NCBI GenBank assembly: GCA_023263555.1
Contig: JALQVX010000029.1
Coordinates: 1-43,752 of the forward strand
Length of the DNA: 43,752 nucleotides
Direction of reading: 5' to 3'
DNA from: Crocinitomix sp.
GTDB taxonomy: Bacteria > Bacteroidota > Bacteroidia > Flavobacteriales_D > Crocinitomicaceae
A program made the position numbers and the translations under genes. The notes under the pieces were generated by a model. It was not told where the DNA came from. It saw only the letters and a list, made by a program, of their open reading frames with translations, and did no database searches. Shown piece after piece: positions 9,832 to 18,187 of this stretch. The stretch's first letter is position 1. Each line of letters begins with the position of its first letter.

Positions 9832-10296
9832 ATGTTAAATACAGTACACACAGCAGAATTGAATCAAATTGTAAAGGCAACGAAATTAGAAAAGTTAGCA
9901 GATGACATTTTTCGTGTACATCAAGTAGACGGCAAATCTGTTGTGATTGAGGTACTCGCTATTGACTTACCCTTGAAAACTATGACAATTCGTCAACAAC
10001 ATGCGGTGTATGACCTTGTCTTTAAAGATGACCTTGATCTCGTACTAGATAAAATGGGAATCAAACGTTCGGTAGATACGGTTTCCACGGATATTAAGGC
10101 TCCAATGCCAGGTAAGGTGATTGGAATTATGGTTAATGCAGGTGACACTGTTTCGAAAGGAGACGGTATTCTTATTTTGGAAGCAATGAAAATGGAAAAT
10201 GTTTTAAAAGCCGAACGTGATTGTGTCATTAAGGCTGTACATGTATCTGTTGGAGTGAATGTCGAAAAGGCGCAGGTTTTGGTTGAACTTGACTAG
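9832..10296 (+). CDS. Biotin/lipoyl-containing carrier protein (carboxylase BCCP-type)
   Basis: C-terminal biotinyl domain APMPGKVIGIMVNAGDTVSKGDGILILEAMKMENVLKAE with the AMKM biotinylation motif. The ORF track starts at a TTG (9811) that overlaps the putative -7 element; ATG 9832 is preferred. Confidence 0.88.
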   Translation: MLNTVHTAELNQIVKATKLEKLADDIFRVHQVDGKSVVIEVLAIDLPLKTMTIRQQHAVYDLVFKDDLDLVLDKMGIKRSVDTVSTDIKAPMPGKVIGIMVNAGDTVSKGDGILILEAMKMENVLKAERDCVIKAVHVSVGVNVEKAQVLVELD

Positions 10297-10322
10297 TTCC
10301 ATTTACAATTTTCTAAGCTAAT

Positions 10323-11015
10323 TTAAGAAGCGCTTTCTTTTATATCCAAGATTCTTCTAATACTCTTTACAAAATAGGTGAAAATGGGATGTGGTATGTC
10401 CGCACTTGATATAATTTGAGGACAAAACATGGTAAAAAGGAAAAAGTTGTGATCTTTCAGTTTCAGGATTTCAGGATCAAAATATTGATTTCGCGCTCCA
10501 ATTTCAAAACGTTGTGTAAGCAATTCGGAATATTGTGGAAGAATTGAATAGCGAGATGAACTGTACTCAGCAACACCTCGATTCAAGTATAGTTTGCTAA
10601 ATTCTGGTGAGAAACGGTCAAGATTAATTCCCGTAAATTGATTGCCATCTACCAAATTATCCGAAATTATTTTTTCGCTATTCAAGTCGTAGCCTAATCC
10701 TGAAAAATAGGTTTGGACAAGTATTTTAAAACACTCGCCCGTTCCTAAAACGGGAATCTCTTTTTCTATTAGTAGCTGGATAATTGCCGTGAAATAAAAA
10801 GGTTGTTGGTAGGGGCCTGGCGCTATTATAATGCCGTCATAACCTTCGTAAAAGTGATGTATGTCCTCCGTACATTCTCGCTCATTCAACCAATAATAAT
10901 TGATGGATTGATCCAGCACTTTCTCTGTGTGCTGAAGCGCCTGATTTGTGGCGTTATGTGAATGATAGGCGAAGTTATAGTCACCAATAATTGCAATCCT
11001 TAAAACTCCATCCAT
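10323..11015 (-). CDS. CTP synthase glutamine-amidotransferase-domain-like protein with degenerate catalytic triad
   Basis: RIAIIGDYN.., YDGIIIAPGPYQQPFY, VLGTGECFK (nucleophile elbow), then FTMFCPQIISSADIPHPIFTYFVKSIRR where CTP synthase has QFHPEF..PHPLFxxFVxA. Confidence 0.7.
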   Translation of the reverse strand: MDGVLRIAIIGDYNFAYHSHNATNQALQHTEKVLDQSINYYWLNERECTEDIHHFYEGYDGIIIAPGPYQQPFYFTAIIQLLIEKEIPVLGTGECFKILVQTYFSGLGYDLNSEKIISDNLVDGNQFTGINLDRFSPEFSKLYLNRGVAEYSSSRYSILPQYSELLTQRFEIGARNQYFDPEILKLKDHNFFLFTMFCPQIISSADIPHPIFTYFVKSIRRILDIKESAS

Positions 11016-11049
11016 AAGTAGTTTGTGCCAATGGTTATTTTAAAATTAG

Positions 11050-11085
11050 TAAAAAAAAACGGGAGATTCAAAGAACCTCCCGTTT
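11050..11085 (-). terminator. Rho-independent terminator (minus strand)
   Basis: Minus strand AAACGGGAGGTTC-TTT-GAATCTCCCGTTTTTTTTT: 13-bp stem with one G.U plus T-tract, just downstream of the 11106..11720 CDS. Confidence 0.85.
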
Positions 11086-11105
11086 AATAACGTATTGTTA
11101 ATCAA

Positions 11106-11720
11106 TTATTGTAGTCTAAAAGCAGATCGAACGTGTGCATTTTCCAAACATTTTACACTGTCAATTACACCGTAATCTGAATTAATAAGTTTACAATCAA
11201 ATGTTGCATCAAATTGCATATATTTTCCTGTAGTATCCGATTCCTGAATTAACGTATTGAAAATGAAACTTTCTACACAAACAGAAGCAGAAGTATCACT
11301 TTTCCAGATATTGCCATTTAAATCAGTCCACTCAACATAAATTCCGTTGTGAGAAACACCTCCTGAATAATCAGGAGTAGTATTGTCCATAAAGAATGAT
11401 TTCCACTCATCAAGCGAAGGATTATTCGAACCGTCATCAGACCAATTTAAAGAACGAATTTCAATATCAAGTCCACCAGGTATACCCTCTGTCCAAATAC
11501 GCGTTTGGTAGCGTGCATTTGAAATTCCTCCTGATACAATTGTTTTCTCGGAAGAATAAGAACATGAATCTACATAAATAACGGAAGAATCGTTAATCAT
11601 AGCATCACATTCACAATTAAGATCGACTAATGGAACGGGTGGTGGAACAATTTCGTGATCTGTACAAGCTGTAAGTGCAGCTAAGCCGCTAATACTGAGT
11701 ATAAAATAGAGTTTTTTCAT
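11106..11720 (-). CDS. Hypothetical lipoprotein
   Basis: MKKLYFILSISGLAALTACTDHE lipobox. The start at 11720 is preferred over the longer ORF from 11753. Confidence 0.65.
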   Translation of the reverse strand: MKKLYFILSISGLAALTACTDHEIVPPPVPLVDLNCECDAMINDSSVIYVDSCSYSSEKTIVSGGISNARYQTRIWTEGIPGGLDIEIRSLNWSDDGSNNPSLDEWKSFFMDNTTPDYSGGVSHNGIYVEWTDLNGNIWKSDTSASVCVESFIFNTLIQESDTTGKYMQFDATFDCKLINSDYGVIDSVKCLENAHVRSAFRLQ

Positions 11721-11835
11721 CTGTGTTAATTTTATCAATTGCTTGATTAACAAACCTTAAATCGCGTTTTAAATCGCAAATAAGGCAATTGTAAATACCC
11801 ACAATTAATGTAAAGATAATTCTTTTTTTTCAGTA

Positions 11836-12180
11836 TTACGAGACCATACGCATTTTGGTTGCCTGAAGACAAAGGTCAATTCCTTTTATCGGTAAAAATT
11901 TTTGCTTGTTCAAATCGGCAACTTCTCCTTCGAAGGCATTGATTCCTTCATAAAGTGAACGTACCGCTCCACTGATAGTAATGAATCCTAATAAAAATCC
12001 TTTAAAGCGAACGCTGTAAGAGGGATCCCCTTTAATGTTTTCTCCCACCAGCTCAAGCTGAACAATAGCCCCAATTTGCAGGTGATGATAAATATAAATT
12101 AGGTCGTGAGACATCAGTTCTTTGACCGATACTATTGTTTTTATTGTAAAGTTGGGTGCAATTTCGAATGTCGATTTCAT
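11836..12180 (-). CDS. Hypothetical small cytosolic protein, weak HIRAN-like pattern
   Basis: YHHLQIGAIVQLELVGENIKGDPSYSVRFKGFLLGFITISGAVRSLYEG..FEGEVADL resembles the HIRAN consensus (G..v.L..E..N..D......g..iGyi). Weak. Confidence 0.5.
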   Translation of the reverse strand: MKSTFEIAPNFTIKTIVSVKELMSHDLIYIYHHLQIGAIVQLELVGENIKGDPSYSVRFKGFLLGFITISGAVRSLYEGINAFEGEVADLNKQKFLPIKGIDLCLQATKMRMVS

Positions 12181-12207
12181 AAGTATTTTTTAGTGTAACT
12201 TTTTTAT

Positions 12208-12534
12208 CTAGGCACGAATTTGTTTGACGCCTTGAGCAAATTCAAAATCCTCAAGTACAATTTGGTCGCCAAATACGTTGTTGAAAGAATAATCTATGAT
12301 AGAAGTACCATCTTCAAATGCGAGAGTGTTTACATGCTTCACCTCAAATTCGTAGCCATTGGATATGATCTTTGCAATGATTCGATTTAAATCTGTATGT
12401 GAAATCAAAATTTCTGTTTCAATTCGTTTACCTTTGGAAAGAATATCGCACGTCGCTTTAACAAAATAGTCGCCAGCTTCATAGGTAACTTCCTTGATGA
12501 TAAATTTTTCTTGTAGTGATAAAATAGTTCCCAT
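12208..12534 (-). CDS. Hypothetical small protein
   Basis: Intact 108-aa ORF in the same orientation as 11836..12180, with a 27-bp gap; probably an operon. Confidence 0.5.
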   Translation of the reverse strand: MGTILSLQEKFIIKEVTYEAGDYFVKATCDILSKGKRIETEILISHTDLNRIIAKIISNGYEFEVKHVNTLAFEDGTSIIDYSFNNVFGDQIVLEDFEFAQGVKQIRA

Positions 12535-12674
12535 AATTAATTTATTTGATACAAGTTTAAGGGGGCAGAACGTAAACTATTTACGATCATCTTTTTAACC
12601 TCACTTTTTTTTATGCTGTTAATATTTTTCCAAATTCTGATAGGCAAGTTTTATTTTTAACGATACAAAATCAC

Positions 12675-12682
12675 TAGCTTTG
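12675..12682 (+). promoter_or_regulatory. Candidate -7 element TAGCTTTG
   Basis: Exact TAnnTTTG 33 nt before ATG 12716. Confidence 0.35.
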
Positions 12683-12715
12683 TTCTAGTTTACTTGTTAA
12701 AATAAGGCTACTCAC

Positions 12716-14071
12716 ATGAAAAACATATTGGTAATTGGCGCAGGACTTTCAGCCTCGTCTATGTTAAGGTATTTTACAGAAAACGCAGAACGGGAAGATT
12801 GGTATTTGAAGGTGGGAGACCAAAATGGTGAACTGGCAAAAGAAAAGGTGCGTCATTGTGATCGTGCAGAAGGGTTTCAATTGAACGGATTAGATCCTGA
12901 TCAACGTCAGCCCTTAATCGAGTGGGCTGATCTTGTTGTTTCTATGTTACCTGCCCGTTTTCATATTGAGGTGGCAAAGGATTGTATCCGATATAAGACG
13001 AATTTAATAACGCCTTCTTATGTTTCTGATGAGATGCTTGCTCTTGACAAAGAAGCGAAGGAAGCGGGTATTATTATGATGAATGAAATTGGTGTCGATC
13101 CTGGAATAGATCATATGAGTGCCAAAAAGTTATTGGATGAGATCGAAGAAAAAGGGGGTAAAATGCACATCTTTGAATCTTTTACTGGCGGGTTAATAGC
13201 TCCTGAAAGTGACGATAATCCATGGAATTATAAATTTACTTGGAACCCGCGAAATGTTGTGTTGGCTGGGCAAGGAAGCGCAGCAAAGTTTATTCAGGAA
13301 GGACAATATAAATATATACCTTATAATAAGCTGTTTCGCAGAACCGAAGTGATCGAAATTGAAGGATACGGTAAATTTGAAGGTTATGCCAATCGCGATT
13401 CGCTTAAATATCGCGACATTTATGGCCTGCAGGACATTCCGACAATCTATAGAGGTACACTGAGACGAAAAAATTTCTCTAAATCATGGGATGTTTTTGT
13501 TCAACTAGGTGCAACAGATGATACCTATATTTTGGAAGGGAGTAAAAACATGACTAAACGTCAATTTATAAATTCGTTCTTAGCCTATAATCCTACAGAT
13601 TCAGTTGAATTAAAGTTAAAGCATTACCTCAAAATTGATCAGGATGACCCGATTTTTGAAAAATTGGAATGGCTAGGAATCTTCGATTCAACGGTTTTAG
13701 ATTTGAAAGAAGACGTTTCGCCAGCTGAATACTTGCAAAAAATTTTGGAAGAAAAATGGTCCCTTAAGGAAACGGATAAGGATATGATTGTGATGTGGCA
13801 TAAATTTGTATACGTTGTTAATGGTGAATTCAAAGAAGTGAACTCCCATATGGTATCAATCGGAGAGGATCGGACGTATACAGCTATGAGTAATACGGTT
13901 GGTCTGCCGGTGGCGATCTGTGCAAAATTAATCCTGAATGGAACGATAACGTTAACAGGAGTACAATTGCCTTTAAGTAAAGAGGTTTATCTACCTATTT
14001 TAAATGAATTAGAAAACTATAATATTCATTTTAAAGAACGTAATATCGACAAACCAGTCTTATACAGCTAG
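12716..14071 (+). CDS. Saccharopine dehydrogenase family protein
   Basis: Rossmann MKNILVIGAGLSASSMLRYF, LVVSMLPARFHIEVAKDCIRYKTNLITPSYVSDEM, EIGVDPGIDHMSA, and LYS9-like C-terminus. Confidence 0.88.
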   Translation: MKNILVIGAGLSASSMLRYFTENAEREDWYLKVGDQNGELAKEKVRHCDRAEGFQLNGLDPDQRQPLIEWADLVVSMLPARFHIEVAKDCIRYKTNLITPSYVSDEMLALDKEAKEAGIIMMNEIGVDPGIDHMSAKKLLDEIEEKGGKMHIFESFTGGLIAPESDDNPWNYKFTWNPRNVVLAGQGSAAKFIQEGQYKYIPYNKLFRRTEVIEIEGYGKFEGYANRDSLKYRDIYGLQDIPTIYRGTLRRKNFSKSWDVFVQLGATDDTYILEGSKNMTKRQFINSFLAYNPTDSVELKLKHYLKIDQDDPIFEKLEWLGIFDSTVLDLKEDVSPAEYLQKILEEKWSLKETDKDMIVMWHKFVYVVNGEFKEVNSHMVSIGEDRTYTAMSNTVGLPVAICAKLILNGTITLTGVQLPLSKEVYLPILNELENYNIHFKERNIDKPVLYS

Positions 14072-14955
14072 TGCCAATCTGGACAGGTATCACAACCGTT
14101 TTTAGTGCGGAGATAGAAGAGTAAACCCCCTAAAAGTTCCCATTGACCGTAGACAAATTTTTGTCTGGCAAAATGGTCGAGTTCCATTATTGTTGCGTTT
14201 TTTGGAAGATGAATAAATCCACCAGACCAGTTAGATTGCAGAAAAAAGCGATTAAAAAAGTCAAATCGTACGCCCGTGTGAACAGATATACCGTACCCCG
14301 CGAATTTTTGTCGTTGACCAGAGTGGTATTCTTGACCGTCCCACATAAAATCTGTTTGTGTTATTACAGGTCCTAGTCCCATTCCTAATCTCCGTTGGAT
14401 TGCAAATTTACGATCCTTCGTTTTGAATAATGGGGAGGTATTGTTTAATTGAATTGATACGTAGTTTAATCCATTCGTGTTTTCATAGTGTAAATCTTGC
14501 GGTCTGATCAGAACTAAACCATCCAAATCGGTATAATTTCCGGAAAGTTGACTTGATGTTGTCGTACCTGCATTTCCATTAATATAAACGTATTGGTTAT
14601 CACGCATTACGTATTTCATATGGTCGTAGCCAATGGAGAAATCCCAGCGGAATTTATAATACCATCCTAATCGAATGTTAAATTGTGGAACTGTTATTGT
14701 TGTTGGATTGACGTAGGTTTTGAAGGTGCGGACCGGTCTGTCTTGTGCTCTTGCATCACGAAGTGTAAAATTATAATCTGCGCTGTAAAAGTTAATGTCG
14801 CTTTTCGAGTAGACCGCACGGTTATACCCCCAGTAAAAATACATTGCATTTTTCTGCGTTCCAAATTTCTTTTTGAACGAATAATTTTGTGACGATCCTG
14901 CTAGAGGCATGATCAACATTAGTATAAAGGTGATGAAGGAGATCTGTCTTTTCAT
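14068..14955 (-). CDS. Outer-membrane beta-barrel-like protein, unknown function
   Basis: Signal peptide MKRQISFITFILMLIMPLAGSSQ followed by amphipathic aromatic-rich strands (FNIRLGWYYKFRWDFSIGYDHMKYVM; VSIQLNNTSPLF; VHTGVRFDFFNRFFLQSNWSGGF). Stop codons overlap the convergent upstream gene by 4 nt. Confidence 0.65.
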   Translation of the reverse strand: MKRQISFITFILMLIMPLAGSSQNYSFKKKFGTQKNAMYFYWGYNRAVYSKSDINFYSADYNFTLRDARAQDRPVRTFKTYVNPTTITVPQFNIRLGWYYKFRWDFSIGYDHMKYVMRDNQYVYINGNAGTTTSSQLSGNYTDLDGLVLIRPQDLHYENTNGLNYVSIQLNNTSPLFKTKDRKFAIQRRLGMGLGPVITQTDFMWDGQEYHSGQRQKFAGYGISVHTGVRFDFFNRFFLQSNWSGGFIHLPKNATIMELDHFARQKFVYGQWELLGGLLFYLRTKNGCDTCPDWH

Positions 14956-15137
14956 ACAATTCTATAATTGGTTCCGCCGTTTTTGTTACCAAATGTAGGA
15001 AATTATTAAGATCGAGTCGTCCAATAAAGACTAAGAATGAGTCCAAATTTAATTTTTTAAAGAATTTCTCGTACATTCGTATAACCCTATCCGATAACAT
15101 CTCTCAGACTATTTATTAATATTTTTTGAAATTAAAA

Positions 15138-15500
15138 ATGGCAGATCATAACGAACTGGGTAAAAAAGGTGAGCAAATAGCACATGATTTTTTGATAGAG
15201 AAAGGATATAAAATTCTTGAAAGAAATTATAGATTTCGGCATTTAGAGGTTGATATAATTGCAGAACATAAGGGTTATTTAGTGGTGGTTGAAGTCAAAA
15301 CGCGAAACTCAGATTTTATGGCTGGTCCCGAAATTACAGTCACAAAACAAAAACAAAAGGCAATTGTAAAAGTGGCTAATGCTTATATCCATGATAAAGA
15401 CATTGATCCCGAAACGCGTTTTGATATTATCTCCATCATTCTTAACACTCGTCAAAAACAGATAGAGCATTTTTATGATGCCTTTTATCCTCTCATTTGA
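15138..15500 (+). CDS. yraN: YraN/UPF0102 family endonuclease-like protein
   Basis: LGKKGEQIAHDFLIEKGYKILERNYRFRHLEVDIIAEHKGYLVVVEVKTR: restriction-endonuclease-like fold with E..D..EVK. ATG 15138 preferred. Confidence 0.9.
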   Translation: MADHNELGKKGEQIAHDFLIEKGYKILERNYRFRHLEVDIIAEHKGYLVVVEVKTRNSDFMAGPEITVTKQKQKAIVKVANAYIHDKDIDPETRFDIISIILNTRQKQIEHFYDAFYPLI

Positions 15501-15526
15501 ATGACAGTATATTCATTAGTGGGTTT

Positions 15527-15554
15527 TATAAAATTATTTTTATAAAATTATTTT
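15527..15554 (+). repeat. Perfect 14-bp tandem duplication TATAAAATTATTTT x2
   Basis: Directly visible: TATAAAATTATTTT TATAAAATTATTTT G. Confidence 0.9.
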
Positions 15555-15582
15555 GATTGACGGAGCAAATGTTATAGATTCG
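15552..15582 (+). promoter_or_regulatory. Candidate Bacteroidota promoter: TTTG, 19 nt, TAGATTCG
   Basis: TTTG at 15552-15555 and TAGATTCG (one mismatch to TAnnTTTG) at 15575-15582, upstream of ATG 15605. Confidence 0.45.
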
Positions 15583-15604
15583 TGTACAACTAACGATTTT
15601 GAAT

Positions 15605-17500
15605 ATGAAAAAATTTTACACCATTATATGTGGGTTTGTCATGGCGAGTTTTTCGAGCAGTGCACAAGTCACCACTTTTGATTACACTGGTGCGGCTGAA
15701 ACCTATATCATTCCGCCTGGAGTCAGTTATATTCAAATTGAAACATGGGGAGCTCAAGGTGGTGATTCAGAAGTTTGCGGAGGCGTGACAGAAGCGGATG
15801 GAGGTTTGGGAGGATATGCTGTTGGAAATCTAATCGTTACTCCAGGTGATACGTATACCCTCTTTGTTGGGGGGAAGCCAACTGTAACATTGGGCTCAGG
15901 TGCTCCAGGAGGATTTAATGGTGGCGGAGCAGCTGGCCAATATGGCGGCGGCGGCGGCGGAGCAACGGATGTGCGCCACGGCGGAATAGCCTTGGCTAAT
16001 CGAATTATTGTTGCTGGTGGCGGTGGCGGCGGAAATACCGGATGCCCTGACCATGGAACAGGAGGGGCAGGAGGCGGTTATACAGGATCTAACGGAATCA
16101 ATTTATCGGGAGGTTATCCTGTAGGAATGGGTGGAACACCTATGGCTGGAGGAGCTGGTGGCGGAGTAGGTTCTGCTGGTGTTTCTGGCGTCGGAGGAAC
16201 AGGTGGTTACCATGTCGCTGGTGGCGGTGGCGGATATTTTGGTGGTGGAGGAGCCTATGCGGCTGGTGGTGGCGGAGGATCGTCCTATACTGGGGGTGTA
16301 TTGGATGGATCAACCACGAGTGGTTTAAGATCTGGAAATGGCCAAATTATTATTACAGTATTGTGTAATCCATTAACCGTAACGGTATCTGAAGAAACAA
16401 TTTGTTTTGGTGAATCATTAACGCTTGAAGCGACTTCTGAAAGTGGAGCTACAATTATTTGGTCCGACGGAATTGTCAATGGTGAACCTTTTACACCAGA
16501 TGAATATGGATACATTACCTATACAGCCGTAAGTTCAGATGGTGATGATTGTGGTGCCAATGTTGAAATTCTTGTTCTCCCTCCACCCAACGTAATCGCA
16601 CATGTGGATGAAGAACTCATTTGCGAGGGCATGGAGATTGTTTTATATGGAACAGGCGCGGCAAGTTACGTATGGGATGTTGCCGGTGTTGTAGATGACG
16701 AACCTTTTTCACCTCCTTTGGGGCTTTCGACATATATCGTTACGGGAACGACGGGTATTGGATGTGTTAATTCCGATACAATAACACTCGAAGTTTTTCC
16801 ATCTCCGACAATTATTGCTGCTGTTGACGATCCATCAATTTGTTTTGGCGAAAGCATAACGCTCACTGGTTCTGGCGCTGATGCTTATGAATGGACACCC
16901 GCACCTGTTATGGACGGCATACCGTATACACCAACAGAGGCAGGGGCACATGTATTTACAGTTATTGGTATGAATGAATTTGGCTGTGAGGGAACGGATG
17001 AGGTAACGGTTGATGTGAATGAAGAGCTGTTTATCACCTACACAACTATTAGCGAAGAAATAGGTGGTGACGGTGCGATTGATATCACGGTAACAGGAGG
17101 AACTCCAACGTATACTTTTGATTGGGATAATGACGGTACAGGGGATTATGACGATACCGAAGATTTAACCGGTTTAGCAGGCGGATCATATGCAGTGTCC
17201 GTGAAAGATTCAAAAAATTGTCTTGTAAATGAAACGATTGTGATCGCTACGCAATTGTCAGTTGATGAGCAAAATGAATTTAATATTACAGTATATCCAA
17301 ACCCTACAACAGAGCATCTTAACATCAACCTTCAAGGAGCATTTGAATATAAGTTATTCGCATTGAATGGTGATGTATTGATGGTGGGATCAGGTATTGA
17401 CTTTGAACAAATTGATTTTTCAACATTGGCAAGTGGTGCTTACCTCCTCAATGTGATTGTTAATGGTTCTACAAAATCAATTCAGATTACAAAAAACTAA
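15605..17500 (+). CDS. T9SS type A sorting domain protein with ALK/LTK-type glycine-rich domain
   Basis: Signal peptide; FDYTGAAETYIIPPGVSYIQIETWGAQGG..GGGGGGATDVRHGG..RIIVAGGGGGGN..GGGGGYFGGGGAYAAGGGGGSSYTGG; Ig-like repeats; C-terminus NITVYPNPTTEHLNINL..ASGAYLLNVIVNGSTKSIQITKN. Confidence 0.88.
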   Translation: MKKFYTIICGFVMASFSSSAQVTTFDYTGAAETYIIPPGVSYIQIETWGAQGGDSEVCGGVTEADGGLGGYAVGNLIVTPGDTYTLFVGGKPTVTLGSGAPGGFNGGGAAGQYGGGGGGATDVRHGGIALANRIIVAGGGGGGNTGCPDHGTGGAGGGYTGSNGINLSGGYPVGMGGTPMAGGAGGGVGSAGVSGVGGTGGYHVAGGGGGYFGGGGAYAAGGGGGSSYTGGVLDGSTTSGLRSGNGQIIITVLCNPLTVTVSEETICFGESLTLEATSESGATIIWSDGIVNGEPFTPDEYGYITYTAVSSDGDDCGANVEILVLPPPNVIAHVDEELICEGMEIVLYGTGAASYVWDVAGVVDDEPFSPPLGLSTYIVTGTTGIGCVNSDTITLEVFPSPTIIAAVDDPSICFGESITLTGSGADAYEWTPAPVMDGIPYTPTEAGAHVFTVIGMNEFGCEGTDEVTVDVNEELFITYTTISEEIGGDGAIDITVTGGTPTYTFDWDNDGTGDYDDTEDLTGLAGGSYAVSVKDSKNCLVNETIVIATQLSVDEQNEFNITVYPNPTTEHLNINLQGAFEYKLFALNGDVLMVGSGIDFEQIDFSTLASGAYLLNVIVNGSTKSIQITKN

Positions 17501-17518
17501 CACAAAGTTCATTTAAGT

Positions 17519-17564
17519 AAAAACCCCTCTTTTTATTGCGAGAATAAAAAGAGGGGTTTTTTTT
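17519..17564 (+). terminator. Rho-independent terminator
   Basis: AAAACCCCTCTTTTTATT-GCGAG-AATAAAAAGAGGGGTTTTTTTT: 18-bp stem and T-tract after the stop at 17500. Confidence 0.92.
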
Positions 17565-17639
17565 CATGTCGTTCATAAATAAAATGATACAGTTCATCAA
17601 TTAAATGATTTTGCTCAGTTCTTCTAAGGCATCTATTTC

Positions 17640-17792
17640 AGGTTCTGTCGCACCTACCAAAATTAAGCGTTTATTTGACTTCGACGGAGACTTGTGGTTT
17701 ATTTAAGTCGCTTATTTACAGCCGTTATTGTTTTTGTTGATTTCCAATTTTATAAGAAATTCATGCAAAATATAACAGGTGCGACAGAACCT
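17640..17792. mobile_element. 153-bp inverted-repeat-bounded element (IS remnant or MITE-like)
   Basis: AGGTTCTGTCGCACCT (17640-17655) and its perfect inverse AGGTGCGACAGAACCT (17777-17792). No ORF large enough for a transposase inside. Confidence 0.55.
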
Positions 17793-17794
17793 CG

Positions 17795-18184
17795 ATTTAT
17801 GTTTTAGGTGATGCTGCGCTTGTTCAATCGAACAATAACAAAGAGGGACATCCTATGCTAGCCTCTGTTGCAGCGCAACAAGGAGCCTATTTAGCGAAAA
17901 CCTTTAACCGTAAAGCGAAGAATCAAAAGATAGAACCTTTTTATTATAACGATAAAGGTTCAATGGCAACGGTGGGCAAAAACAAGGCTGTCGTAGAAAC
18001 AGGTAAGTTTAAATTTCAAGGTATTTTTGCCTGGTTCATCTGGATGTTTGTGCATTTAATGTTACTCGTAGGATTTAGGAATAGATTGGTCGTATTTGTG
18101 AATTGGAGTTGGAATTATTTCCGCTATAATAATGGGTTGAGACTGATAATTCGACCCTATAAAAAGAAAGGGAAAATAGATTAG
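17795..18184 (+). pseudogene. C-terminal fragment of type II NADH dehydrogenase (NDH-2, FAD/NAD-dependent oxidoreductase)
   Basis: IYVLGDAALVQSNNNKEGHPMLASVAAQQGAYLAKTFN..GSMATVGKNKAVVE..FKFQGIFAWFIWMFVHLMLLVGFRNRLVVFVNWSWNYF, which is the NDH-2 C-terminus. Reading begins at the GD motif, so the N-terminal two thirds are missing. Confidence 0.8.
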
Positions 18185-18187
18185 GTT

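Noticed and set aside
14822-15100. 92-aa minus-strand ORF overlapping the 14068..14955 gene
   Set aside because: It overlaps the signal-peptide end of a better-supported CDS in another frame and has no recognisable domain.
15930-16290. Dense GGC/GGT/GGA repeats considered as a CRISPR-like or satellite array
   Set aside because: Explained by coding for a glycine-rich domain; no regular spacer/repeat architecture.
16285-17328. Minus-strand ORFs opposite the glycine-rich T9SS gene
   Set aside because: Antisense to a well-supported CDS; Ser/Pro-rich mirror of Gly codons.
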